Assembly: GCF_937924975.1 (NCBI RefSeq)
Contig: NZ_CALEYG010000006.1
Location: 1 to 46,804, forward strand
Length of the DNA: 46,804 nucleotides
Direction of reading: 5' to 3'
Source: an uncultured Stomatobaculum sp.
Lineage (GTDB): Bacteria > Bacillota > Clostridia > Lachnospirales > Lachnospiraceae
Shown here: positions 24,610-34,600 of the stretch, one piece after another
How positions within the stretch are numbered: position 1 is the stretch's first letter
Layout: every line of letters begins with the position of its first letter
Translations under genes and position numbers: made by a program
Notes under the pieces: model-generated
What the model saw: the letters and a program-made list of their open reading frames with translations, nothing else
The model's database searches: none
What the model was told of the DNA's origin: nothing

Positions 24610-26004
24610 GTGGGATGGTTCGGCACTACTATGGGAATAATGGGCGGAGTCGCACGCGGGGCAACCGCTGCTTCGATGTGGACCGGCAATATGATTTATA
24701 CCGGTCTGCAGAATGCCCGCACAAAAAAGGAGATCCGCGCTTTATACCAGCATGCAGCAGACGCTAACTTTCAGAACCGTGCGGTCGCCGTGCTTCCCGG
24801 CATCAACAAGCAGCAGCTCCTTTTAACCGCTGGGGAGCCAGACGACAACGATGTCTATGATTATCAGTCTCAGACGCCAACGCCTGCGCTTGATTACATC
24901 TGGGGAGAAAGTGATAACCCTACAAGCGTTATCGTTTCTGGTGGGCAAAATAAAGAGCGAGTTTTGGCACTGATACCGTTTGTACATAAGGCACAAGCAG
25001 AGAACACGTCCGTTATCGTACTGCACACAGGCAATAACGAGCTGCAGCAAATGATAAAAAACCATAGCCGTGACTATGAATTCATTTCCCGTAAAGACTG
25101 TTTTTACGACGTTTTCCGAGGGCTGCCTGTCGATGATATCGCGTTTCTGCTTTACGAAACCATGCCGAAAGACACAGCAACTCCGGCCGCTGAATCGTTG
25201 CTTCGTGCTTTGATTGAGGTTTTGCTCCTGACGGACGGCAAAATTACACTGCAAAACCTTTCTGCGTTCCCGCTGATTTCGCTGAAAGTCAAGATCGACG
25301 CCATGAAAAACTGCGGGCAGCTTACGGGTGATGATTACGATGAAATAAACCACTACTGCATGGCCGGCTCCTCGGATACTGACGCGGTTAGGATTTTTCT
25401 TAATCGGCTCAATCGGCAGTCCGAGGCAGTCTACGGTAAGCCGTTATCAAAGTTTTCAAACATCAAGCGGATGCTGAACCAAAAGGGTGTGATAACCATT
25501 GATGTGGGCAGTTCAGGCAATGAGCTGCTGGTATCTCTGGTACTCAACCACTTGTTGCTCCTGCAAAGCCAAGGCAAGGAATTTGCCGTACTCATGGACA
25601 ACATCCCAATCTCTAAGCACGACAAGATAACCGATGTGCTCCGTGGGCATCCATATGCGGTCAGTTGCCAGGACTTTGTATCGTCCCTTTTCGGAGGTGA
25701 GCAGCGCGGCGATGATCTATTCTCAGAGATTACGGGCAATGTGAACACGACGGTATTGTTTCGACATGCCTCGGGAACCACCTGCCAAAAGTGGTCGGAG
25801 CATTTGGGAAAGTACAGAAAAATACGCATACGCTATAACATTTCCCAAAATAACGCCTTTATGAACACAAGCAATTCGCGGGGTCTGTCTGTTGACGAGA
25901 CGGATGAACCTCGGATCAGAGCGGAAACACTCGGAAAACTGGCAGATGGTGTGGCTTGTATCCACAGCATCGACGGCGTACTGATTGCGGAAGTAAAAGA
26001 TTAA
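24610..26004 (+). CDS. Degenerate HerA/TraG-like partner without a working P-loop
   Basis: The 464-residue protein starts at a GTG after AAGGAGGT. Its layout parallels the preceding ATPase, but where Walker A should be it has IVSGGQNKERVLAL, with no GKT/S. The Walker B position reads EFAVLMDNIPIS, with the catalytic acid replaced by asparagine. The C-terminal segment RIRAETLGKLADGVACI resembles the end of HerA/VirD4-type proteins. The N-terminus has a glycine-rich, weakly hydrophobic stretch (GTTMGIMGGVARGATAA). I infer a structural or regulatory partner, perhaps a mixed ring with the active ATPase. The homology call is moderate. Confidence 0.55.
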   Translation: MGWFGTTMGIMGGVARGATAASMWTGNMIYTGLQNARTKKEIRALYQHAADANFQNRAVAVLPGINKQQLLLTAGEPDDNDVYDYQSQTPTPALDYIWGESDNPTSVIVSGGQNKERVLALIPFVHKAQAENTSVIVLHTGNNELQQMIKNHSRDYEFISRKDCFYDVFRGLPVDDIAFLLYETMPKDTATPAAESLLRALIEVLLLTDGKITLQNLSAFPLISLKVKIDAMKNCGQLTGDDYDEINHYCMAGSSDTDAVRIFLNRLNRQSEAVYGKPLSKFSNIKRMLNQKGVITIDVGSSGNELLVSLVLNHLLLLQSQGKEFAVLMDNIPISKHDKITDVLRGHPYAVSCQDFVSSLFGGEQRGDDLFSEITGNVNTTVLFRHASGTTCQKWSEHLGKYRKIRIRYNISQNNAFMNTSNSRGLSVDETDEPRIRAETLGKLADGVACIHSIDGVLIAEVKD

Positions 26005-26024
26005 CAAGATTGGAGGACAGCACG

Positions 26025-26816
26025 TTGGAGGAAGAAAGAATGTTCGATGAGTCCCTATCCCCGGACGGCGAGGCGTTTCGTGCAGAGATGCAACCCGTTC
26101 CCGATCCTGAATACAGCCCCGTGTCTGACGAGGAGGCAGTGCCAGAAAGTGACCAGACCTCAGAGGTAACAGAAGCGCCCACAGAGGATGCGGTGGCCAG
26201 TGAAGCTGACCCAAATGCAAAGCCCCCTGCGGACACCCCAAAGGAAGCTTCGGAAACAGATGCCGTTGGTCTGGAACAGATCGGTCAAAAGCTAGAAGTC
26301 ATAGCTAACACCGAACAGCGCATTTTCTCGGAAGTCCGAGAAATGCACAAATTGTATCATACGGAGTTCTCCGGACGGCTGAAGTCCATGCAGGATGAGC
26401 TGGAACAGTATCGAAAGATCGACAAAGGCAGAGTTTACGATGATATTCTCGCCGCCATTGCAAGGATTTACGGCAACAATGAGACGCTGGCAGATGAGGT
26501 TGCCGAGCCTAAGGCCAAAAAGAGTATCAAATATATGCTCTTGGATCTGGAGGACTTGCTTGAAGTTTACGGGATGGGCAAGCTGCGTAGCGCACCCGGC
26601 GAAAAGAGGAATCCGAGGCATTGCCAAATCCTCAACCGCATTCCGACAGATGATCCTGAGAAACATGATACGGTGGCAAAATCCTATAACTCCGGCTTCT
26701 ACATTGGGAATCGGACGGTGATAAAGGAACTTGTAGACATCTATTTCTTCGAGAGTCCTGCCGCAAATATCGACACCGAAATTACTGAAACCGCTGACGG
26801 TTCAGACTCAGAATAA
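26025..26816 (+). CDS. GrpE-like nucleotide-exchange protein with a disordered N-terminus
   Basis: The 263-residue protein lies 14 bases ahead of an Hsp70 gene. It has an acidic, proline-rich N-terminal region (to about residue 85), a long helix (LEQIGQKLEVIANTEQRIFS to MQDELEQYRKIDKGRVYDDI) and a C-terminal part. In that part CQILNRIPTDDPEKHDTVAK and YNSGFYIGNRTVIKELVDIY follow the pattern of the GrpE beta domain. GrpE releases ADP from Hsp70. I use the TTG at 26025, eight bases after GGAGG; the ATG at 26040 is the alternative. The relationship to GrpE is by pattern and context. Confidence 0.62.
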   Translation: MEEERMFDESLSPDGEAFRAEMQPVPDPEYSPVSDEEAVPESDQTSEVTEAPTEDAVASEADPNAKPPADTPKEASETDAVGLEQIGQKLEVIANTEQRIFSEVREMHKLYHTEFSGRLKSMQDELEQYRKIDKGRVYDDILAAIARIYGNNETLADEVAEPKAKKSIKYMLLDLEDLLEVYGMGKLRSAPGEKRNPRHCQILNRIPTDDPEKHDTVAKSYNSGFYIGNRTVIKELVDIYFFESPAANIDTEITETADGSDSE

Positions 26817-26830
26817 GGGGGAAACACAAA

Positions 26831-28540
26831 ATGGCAAAAGTTTATGGAATCGACTTAGGAACTACTTATTCCGTCATTACCACACTGGATGATAACGGGA
26901 TGCCGGAAGTTATTGCAAATCTGGACGAGGGCAGCGATCTTCTGGCGTCCGCTGTTTACTTCCAAGACGGCTCCGATCCCGTGGTTGGCGAGATCGCCAA
27001 GAATCAGAAAGATTTCGAGGGCGACCGAGTAGTAGAGTTCGTGAAGAGGTACATCGGGAAGTCGGATGCGCCTACATACGAATTTGACGGAGTCAAATAC
27101 GACCCCATCACGATCTCCGCGCTGTTCTTAAAGCGTATGAAGGCTTACGCAGACGCTCAGGGGCATGACGTTAAGAATGTGGTCATTACCTGCCCTGCGT
27201 ATTTTGGTAACGAGGAGCGCACCGCGACGAAGCAGGCCGGTATCATCGCCGGTCTTAATGTGCTGAACATCGTCAACGAGCCGACGGCGGCCGCGCTGAA
27301 TTACTGCGTCCGCGAGTTTAAAGAGAACCGCAAGGTCATGGTCTACGATCTTGGCGGCGGCACCTTTGATATCACTCTCTTTGACTTCAGCGTAGACGAT
27401 GACGGAAAGGCTCTGATTGATATCATCAAGAGCGGCGGCAATGACAGGCTCGGTGGTATCGACTGGGATGCCCGCATGTTTGACTACATGTGCAAACAGT
27501 ACACACGTGAAAACGGCACTGAGATTGCCGACATGGATGAGGAGCTTAAGGCCACGATCGGAGCGCAGGTGGAGCAGGCCAAAAAGGATCTGTCAACGCT
27601 TGAAAAGAAGAGCTATACCATCAAATACGATAGGGATCGTACTCGCATTGAACTCAATCGGCAGGAGTTTGAGGAACTGACGCGGGATTTGGTCGAGCAG
27701 ACGATGGACTTCGTGCATCAGCTTCTTTCCGGCGTTGGACTGGGCGCAGACGATGTGGATGTTGTGCTTCTGGTCGGCGGTTCGACCTTTATGCCGATGA
27801 TCAGAAATGCTGTCGAGGGTCTCTTTCCCGGCAAAGTGCGCGTAGAGCAGCCCAACCTTGCCGTCGCAAAAGGCGCCGCCCTGTCCGCTGCCATCGAGTG
27901 GAATGAGCGGATTGTCGATATCAAAGAAAAGCTGCAGCAGGGCAAGGATATCTCTCAGGAAGAGCAGGAGGTCATCGCGGACATCCCCGATGAGGTCATT
28001 TCCTCTGGGGACGCATCAGATCTGCTGATCAATGTTCCGCAGCAGGTGAGCACGGTCAGCGATAAGCTCACCCGTTCTCTTGGCCCCGCCGTATTCGTTT
28101 CTGAGGACAGCTATATGATTGACAATCTGCTGTTCGTCGATGACGAGATTCCCGTAGAAGCTGAGGCGGTCTACCGCACCAGAGTCGATAACGCGCCCGA
28201 AATCGTTGTCAACGTGTATGAAAACGTTGCGACAGACCGTGTCAACAAACACGTGCTGCCCTGCTTTGACCAGGAAGGTAATGAACAGTATCCGGATCCG
28301 GAGCTTAAGGTAAAGCGCATCGGCAAAGTCCGGCTGCAGCTTCCTCCGAATACACCCAAGGGTTCTCCGATCCGTGTTGTGTTCCGCTCCAGTACCGTCG
28401 GTCTGGAAGTGACCGCCGAGAACATGAAGACCGGCGAAGCTACTACGGTCGAGATCAATCCCGACAACGGTTATACAGCCGAACAGGTCACCGAGGCAAA
28501 GAAGCGTTTCGAGGGGATCAATACCAGCGGTCAGATTTAA
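26831..28540 (+). CDS. Hsp70 (DnaK-like) protein A
   Basis: The 569-residue chaperone has a complete Hsp70 ATPase domain (about 1-365): YGIDLGTTYS (phosphate 1), VMVYDLGGGTFDITLF (phosphate 2) and VVLLVGGSTFMPMI (adenosine). The substrate-binding beta domain is recognisable (LGPAVFVSEDSYMIDNLLF, VRLQLPPNTPKGSPIRVVF), but the chain ends soon after it, so the usual helical lid is missing. It is shorter than housekeeping DnaK (about 610-640). The start follows AAGGGGGAAA. The GrpE-like gene directly upstream is its likely exchange factor. It appears to be a dedicated paralogue, not the general chaperone. Confidence 0.92.
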   Translation: MAKVYGIDLGTTYSVITTLDDNGMPEVIANLDEGSDLLASAVYFQDGSDPVVGEIAKNQKDFEGDRVVEFVKRYIGKSDAPTYEFDGVKYDPITISALFLKRMKAYADAQGHDVKNVVITCPAYFGNEERTATKQAGIIAGLNVLNIVNEPTAAALNYCVREFKENRKVMVYDLGGGTFDITLFDFSVDDDGKALIDIIKSGGNDRLGGIDWDARMFDYMCKQYTRENGTEIADMDEELKATIGAQVEQAKKDLSTLEKKSYTIKYDRDRTRIELNRQEFEELTRDLVEQTMDFVHQLLSGVGLGADDVDVVLLVGGSTFMPMIRNAVEGLFPGKVRVEQPNLAVAKGAALSAAIEWNERIVDIKEKLQQGKDISQEEQEVIADIPDEVISSGDASDLLINVPQQVSTVSDKLTRSLGPAVFVSEDSYMIDNLLFVDDEIPVEAEAVYRTRVDNAPEIVVNVYENVATDRVNKHVLPCFDQEGNEQYPDPELKVKRIGKVRLQLPPNTPKGSPIRVVFRSSTVGLEVTAENMKTGEATTVEINPDNGYTAEQVTEAKKRFEGINTSGQI

Positions 28541-28562
28541 GAAGCTATCCGATGATTAAAGG

Positions 28563-28599
28563 TTGGCATCGCATCACTGTATTTGCGATGTGATGCCAA
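28563..28599 (+). promoter_or_regulatory. Hairpin between Hsp70 A and the small acidic gene
   Basis: TTGGCATCGCATC / GATGTGATGCCAA form a 13-base stem with one G-U pair. No T run follows, so it may process, stabilise or attenuate the transcript rather than end it. Confidence 0.5.
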
Positions 28600-28639
28600 T
28601 CTCTGTGGAAGGATAAATATTTAAGGGGAGCAGTTGTAT

Positions 28640-28939
28640 ATGGAGACTCCCAAGGTATTAAAACGGACAATTACACCAGATATTCGCGCTAGTCGGGAAC
28701 GAGACATGGAAGCAGTTCTTGATAACTATCGTGAAAACTCAAGGGATCACGGTGTTACTGATGAAGCGGCCATCGAGCGATTCGTATCCGAGGAACGTGA
28801 TAAGATACAGCAAGAATATGAGAGCCTGAACAATGGCGATTGTTCGGCAAACATCTACCATACATCTACCGATTGGGAGGGCATTGCTTCTGAAATGAAG
28901 CAGCAGGAAGCAGAAGAAGAAAATGGGATGTCCATGTGA
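28640..28939 (+). CDS. Small acidic helical protein
   Basis: The 99-residue protein is highly charged and probably helical (SRERDMEAVLDNYRENSRDH), with a middle region RFVSEERDKIQQEYESLNNG. It ends EEENGMSM. I do not recognise a family. The ATG at 28640 lies nine bases after GGGGAG; an upstream in-frame TTG is too close to that site. Its position between the two Hsp70 genes and its tail, like that of the 63-residue protein at 42970, suggest a shared partner. Confidence 0.65.
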   Translation: METPKVLKRTITPDIRASRERDMEAVLDNYRENSRDHGVTDEAAIERFVSEERDKIQQEYESLNNGDCSANIYHTSTDWEGIASEMKQQEAEEENGMSM

Positions 28940-29033
28940 GAATACACGTGATCTGTTGGTGACGTCCGAAACAAAATGACGAAACGTGAAATGCAAACCT
29001 GGATATGAATTTGCATGAAAAGGAGGTGCTGTT

Positions 29034-29162
29034 ATGACTTGGACTTGCCCTAAGTGTGGCAAACCCAATCTGATGTCGCAGACGCATTGCAACCGCTGCG
29101 GAACGTCTCGACCGGGTAACACATATCACCATAAGGTAGTGTTACCGCTTAAGAAGAAGTGA
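29034..29162 (+). CDS. Tiny zinc-ribbon protein
   Basis: The 42-residue protein starts after AAAAGGAGGT and contains one zinc site, WTCPKCGKPN and HCNRCGTSRPG, of the RanBP2/double-zinc-ribbon type, with a basic end (LPLKKK). Such ribbons bind RNA, DNA or protein. The strong ribosome site supports it. Downstream, 29163-29308 holds no gene; a GGTCGAC-N5-GTCGACC hairpin lies at 29183-29201. Confidence 0.7.
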   Translation: MTWTCPKCGKPNLMSQTHCNRCGTSRPGNTYHHKVVLPLKKK

Positions 29163-29308
29163 AATGTTACCCGCCTGATGATGGTCGACTGATTGTCGAC
29201 CGAAACAAGATCATCTTTCATTGAGGTGCTTTTGTCGCGGGAAATTAAAAATGTGTTTGGGAGAAACAAGAAGTATCAAACAATAACCATGTATAGGAGT
29301 GCAACGAT

Positions 29309-31564
29309 ATGAGCACATCAGTCGGAATAGATTTAGGAACCACATTCTCTGCCGTGGCCTATATTGACCCCAAGTCTAAACTTCCTCAGATCATTCCTAA
29401 TAGCGAGGGTAGCAAACTAACCCCCTCGGTCATTCAATTCCTCGATGGCGAGATCATTTTCGGCAGTGAGGCGGAAGATGCCTATAACGCCGGCGAGGAA
29501 GACTGTGTTGCGACCTTCAAGCGGGAGATGGGCGAGAAAAAACCATATTGCTACATTGACGGCAAACCCTATACATCCGAGGACTTGTCGGCGCTTTTGT
29601 TGCGGCACTTGAAAGAGGAAGCAGAGGCTGCTATCAGCGACACCATTAAAGATGCCGTTATAACGGTTCCCGCCTATTTTTATTCCAAGGAACGCGAGGC
29701 GACCATCCGTGCGGCAGAGACTGCAGGACTCAAAGTCAAGAAAATCATTGACGAACCGAATGCCGCAGCTATGGCATATGGATTGAACCACTGGAGAGAG
29801 AACGCCAACATTCTCGTTTATGATCTGGGCGGCGGAACTTTTGATGTGACACTTGTCCATATGGGAAAGAACGGCGTCCTTTCCACGATCACGACCAGAG
29901 GCAACCATAAGCTCGGCGGGCGCGATTGGGACGCCAGAATCCAAGATATCCTTGTTTCCCGTTTTGAGAGTGAAACTGGCCTCTCGATCCGAGACGACCA
30001 GGAATTACTGTCTATTGTCGGAGGAATGTCCGAGGGAGTTAAAAAGCAACTCTCGGCGCAAAATATGCAAACGGCGAAAGTGGCCGCATCATTCCCCGGA
30101 TATGGGAGGGTCGCAGTAAACATTACAAGAACGGAGTTTGAAGAGAATACGGCGGATCTCCTTGACCGCACTGGTGCTTTGTGCCTTGCTGTCTTGGAGG
30201 AGGCTGGACTCTCGCAGCGAGATGTTACCGATGTGCTTCTGGTTGGCGGTTCAACAAGGATGCCGCAGGTACCAAACTATCTTCAAAAGCTGTTTAAGAA
30301 GCGTCCCCTCTCCCACGTCAATCCAGATGAAGCAGTGGCGCTCGGAGCCGCAATTCAGTCCTCCAAGGAGAATGAGTCCTATGCAGCACTTGCGGTTCAG
30401 ATTGTGGACGGAAAGAAAACCACCGACAGATCCAGTGCTGGTCTCAGTACGCGCGTCGCTGTTCGTGCGGAAAAGAGACTCAACAGTCTCAGTATGCTTT
30501 CGCTGCGGGAAACCACTGCTCATGCAATGGGCGTAATTGCTATTAACGATGAGGGCAATCGTTACTACAACGAGATTATTATCCCGGCCAACCACCCGCG
30601 CCCCGTCCGAGCGGCCAAGCGGTTCCGCTTCTATACCTCTCCTCGGTCAAATAACGAACTTGCCATCTATGTTCTGCAGGGAGATCGTGAGAATCCGCTG
30701 GATTGCCAGATCACATATAAGTATGTAGTTACCGGAATTCAGCATGTCAAGCGCGGCGAGAAGATTGGCACGGTTATTCGCATCCAGTATAGCTATGACG
30801 TAAACGGTGTTATACATATTCAAGCCCGGCAGGAAGATTCCAATGTTGATCTTCCCATCCGACGGGAAAATGTTCCTGCAGATGTCGCCAAGTTTGGGCA
30901 GCCTGTTACCACTGAAAACAAGGATCAGGGCTTCAACGTCGGCCTTCAGCTTGGCACGAGGAGCGGTCAGAGCGTGGTTCATAAGTACAAAGCCGTTACC
31001 TTCAGCAATGTTGAATGGAGACAGTACGACAATATTCTGATGCATCCGAGTGGGGCGCAGTTTAACGAACCGGCGATTCATGTGATTGCCAACGAGGAGA
31101 ATATCGAATTCCACGGATATAACGTCAGCGCGATGAATGAGGGAGTGCGGTACACGATTGATCCGTCCGATGATTTTGAAATCGAATGCGACATCAACAC
31201 GTCTACTATCAGCCCACATCCGGGCGGATATCTGGAAATCTCACTGGGACTGATTTCTGCGTATCTGAACGAGAACGGCGGTTCTATACTGTTGGATGGG
31301 GCAAGCGTGGCAACGGTCGGTCCACAATTTCACCTAAGAATGTCGTTGACAGACGGCGGACAGTATGAGGTCGAAATTGACGGAAAAGTCATTGGAAGAA
31401 AGTTTCAAGCTTCCGAAAATGAGATTGATATACGATTTGGCTTTATCCATGATTCTCATTGTTGCCAGTTGCTTTCTCATGCATATGTCTCTGACATCTC
31501 CATGATGCAAGCAGCCGGAGGCGACGGAGATGACAATCCTGATACGGACACTTGGAATGACTGA
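29309..31564 (+). CDS. Hsp70 protein B with a C-terminal beta-sandwich-like extension
   Basis: The 751-residue protein has a full Hsp70 ATPase domain: VGIDLGTTFSAVAYI, ILVYDLGGGTFDVTLV and VLLVGGSTRMPQV. It has a substrate-binding beta domain (about 405-545, starting at ETTAHAMGVIAI). The helical lid is replaced by about 200 residues rich in strands (FEIECDINTSTISPHPGGYL, FHLRMSLTDGGQYEVEIDGK), which resemble a concanavalin/LamG-like sandwich, and then an acidic tail (GGDGDDNPDTD). A bacterial Hsp70 with such an extension is unusual; it may bind a fixed partner instead of unfolded chains. It is clearly different from protein A. Confidence 0.9.
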   Translation: MSTSVGIDLGTTFSAVAYIDPKSKLPQIIPNSEGSKLTPSVIQFLDGEIIFGSEAEDAYNAGEEDCVATFKREMGEKKPYCYIDGKPYTSEDLSALLLRHLKEEAEAAISDTIKDAVITVPAYFYSKEREATIRAAETAGLKVKKIIDEPNAAAMAYGLNHWRENANILVYDLGGGTFDVTLVHMGKNGVLSTITTRGNHKLGGRDWDARIQDILVSRFESETGLSIRDDQELLSIVGGMSEGVKKQLSAQNMQTAKVAASFPGYGRVAVNITRTEFEENTADLLDRTGALCLAVLEEAGLSQRDVTDVLLVGGSTRMPQVPNYLQKLFKKRPLSHVNPDEAVALGAAIQSSKENESYAALAVQIVDGKKTTDRSSAGLSTRVAVRAEKRLNSLSMLSLRETTAHAMGVIAINDEGNRYYNEIIIPANHPRPVRAAKRFRFYTSPRSNNELAIYVLQGDRENPLDCQITYKYVVTGIQHVKRGEKIGTVIRIQYSYDVNGVIHIQARQEDSNVDLPIRRENVPADVAKFGQPVTTENKDQGFNVGLQLGTRSGQSVVHKYKAVTFSNVEWRQYDNILMHPSGAQFNEPAIHVIANEENIEFHGYNVSAMNEGVRYTIDPSDDFEIECDINTSTISPHPGGYLEISLGLISAYLNENGGSILLDGASVATVGPQFHLRMSLTDGGQYEVEIDGKVIGRKFQASENEIDIRFGFIHDSHCCQLLSHAYVSDISMMQAAGGDGDDNPDTDTWND

Positions 31565-31607
31565 TAGACGGATACAAGCGCACTGAATTGTTGTGGGGAG
31601 ATTTGAC

Positions 31608-34600
31608 GTGGCAGAGTTTGATTTATTTGGTTTGGTGGGGCTGGCATTTGATCCGCCTGAGACCAATGCTGAGCAGGTAAAAAAGAAAATTGAACAGAAA
31701 AAAGCAGAGCTTGGCTCTGCGCTTGGGAGAGAAACGCAGCAGACAAACCGAGATGCCATTCAAGCGCAGATTGACTATCTGGACGGTGTCGTTGCACAAA
31801 TCTTGACGCCTGATGGAAAGAAGCTGGTTGATTCTGCCTTTAAGCCCCTTGCGGATCAGAAAACCGCAGTGGAGCTGAGTTCTCTTACGGCTACAGTCGA
31901 ATTGCTTGCAATGACTGGCGGCCATACCGTTACCGAGGCTTCGATTCGTCATTACAAAAAAGAAAGTCGGCTGTCTATCGAGCATGTCAAAAAGGTGTTT
32001 TCCGACGCAGGGTTTGAGATTATCGATAAAGACCCGTTGGCGGCGTTTCCCAAGTTCCCTACAAATGTAGATCGCATTTATTCCGAGCTGGATGCGTTGA
32101 GGAAAACCAAAGATCCGAATCCGAACGGTGAGGATACTTCCGTCGTTGTCGATCTGTATTCATTCGCGGCTTATATCTCCAAAGATACTGAAAACATTGC
32201 TTTGTACAGAGCGATGGAAACGAAAGAGCTTTGGGAGATATTCGCCCCCGCTTCTCGCAAATACTCACAGCGGAATGATGATCTGGGAAAGCTGTGCGGC
32301 TCCCTCTCGGCGGCTGCAAAAACTTATGTATTCAACTCGGATGAAAACCGTGCGGCGTATGATCGGCATCTGGTTTACCATTCAGAGGAACTGACTAAGC
32401 TGTTTGCCACGATGAAGAAAGCTCCGCAAGCAACTCTGCTCAATTCAAAATTCGCGGACCCTTGCATTAAGATCATTTGCAATTACTTCCCGGATTATGA
32501 TGTTGCTCTGGCAATCTACAATACGGAAGCCGGATTCACGGACAATTACTATTGGCCGATAGCGTGGGTGTATACGATCAAGTGCAGCTATTGCGGCTCT
32601 GTGAGCGAATTCGAGTCTGAGGCCGACGCACTGAAAGCGAATGCCTGTAGAAACTGCCACAAGCAGCTTTTCAAAAAGTGTGACAAATGTGGAAAGTTAA
32701 TCCCTGTATTCAAGGACTCCTGCCCGCATTGTGGGTACATCTTTGCCAGCGCCGCGCTTTTTTCAAAGTTCTACCAACAGGCCGAGAGTGCATTTAGGAA
32801 AAATGATTTTGAAAACGCCCGAAAATATCTGTTTCAAGCGCAGTCGGCGGCTCCGGGTGAAAAAGGGCGCATCGATCAGCTCTCGGTCCAGATTGACAAG
32901 GCAGAGGCCACGCTAAAAGAGCCGATAAACCGACTCCACCAGCTCATCGCCGAGCGCAAGTATCAGACCGCCCGCGCCGAACTCGGCGGGATTATAAAGA
33001 GATATCCGAGTCTGAATGACTCGGAGTTCGAAAGGATTATCACGGGAGAACTCTCCAAGGCTGACGCGCTGTTCGCCTCGACAGGCAGAATGTCAGCATC
33101 GCAGAAAGCGGATACCTGCGTATCGATTTTGATGCAGTGCGCTGACCACGCGCCGTCGCTTACGTTCCTTCGCGCCAACGCGCCGGCACCCTGCCGTCTC
33201 TTGAATGTCACGCCGGTTTCCGACTCCGGGGTAATCAATATCAGTTGGAACCGTACTACAGAGCAAGGTGTTACATATCGGCTGCTTAGAAAGAACGACG
33301 GAAAAGGCTCCACGTCGGAAATAGATGGAGAAATCCTCTTGGACGATACCACAGCGACATCGTATGTAGACAAGATCGTTAAAGCAGGAAGGACATATTC
33401 GTATTCTGTGTTTGCTGCGAGAGCTGATGTGTTTTCAGCCCCGCTCTCCACATCGGGGATGCTGTACGCCGACGTGAGGAACTGCCATGTGGTGCAACAC
33501 GGCTCCAGTATCCGCATCACTTGGGATTCTCCCGAAAACAGCAGCGGCGCAACAGTATATCGGATGCAAGGCGGGCAGACATCTATACTGTCCGAATCGG
33601 CACACGGAAGCTTCGAAGATACTACCGCTCAGTTTGGAACGACCTATAAATACAGGGTTTGTGCAAACTACGGACGACAGGATAAAAGTCCCGGCATCGA
33701 GGCGGTTATCACCCCTCTGGTTATCATTGACTCTTTCTCGATCCGTGTCGATCAGGTTAAGAACAACATATACAAAGTCACCTGGAGTATCAAGCAAAAA
33801 GGGATTGATCTTAGGATTCAGGTCAATAACAAGCTGGTTGCGGAGGCCAAGTCCGATGATGGATCGGCGCAGGTGAGCCTACCCAAGGATACATACTGCA
33901 CAGTTAGCGCGGCGGCTTATTCCGGCGGCAAGTGGTTGAACAGTGAAAACAGAGTTGGTGTCAACACATACTCTGCTTGTGGGATCGATAAAAAGGCGAC
34001 CGAGATCGAGGAGAATCTGATTTCCGGCAGAAATGGAATCAACTATCGCATTGATCTGAAAATTCGCATGGTCGGCAATATACCATCTAGCGTGGTTGGG
34101 TTCTATTATACCGTGCGAACCTCGTCAGCATCGGACAGATGGGCAAAAGCAGACGATATTGGCAAAGCATCCGATATTCAGAGAATCACTGTGGATGCCT
34201 ATGAGAAACGCGGATACATTCCTTTTCAGGACTTCGTGGTCAATGAAACCGCTTTCTTTATTTCCGTGTTCACGATCCATGAACTCAACGGAAAAGAGTT
34301 GGTTTCCGAGTCTGCCAAGCTGAAGGTGGAGCGGCCTTTACTGGCGAATCTGTTTTGGTCTGTCAGCTATGGGATGTTTGACGGTCTGAAGCTTCATATT
34401 GAAGTGGAAGGAAACAGGCCGATTGAATATGTTCCAGAACTCTACTTGTGCGTCTGCGATTCCGGTCAGTTTATTGCGGCGTATGACGACAAGAATGCTC
34501 AGATCATGATGAAAGTTCCTGCGGACGATCTGGATTCACCGCAGAAAAAATACAGCAGGACTTACGCAGTCAAAACGGACGTAACGAGTAAGTACTTGAA

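Noticed and set aside
23296..26004. Conjugation or type IV secretion module
   Set aside because: The ATPase lacks the membrane anchor of VirD4, and no relaxase, VirB4, pilus or oriT-like features are nearby.
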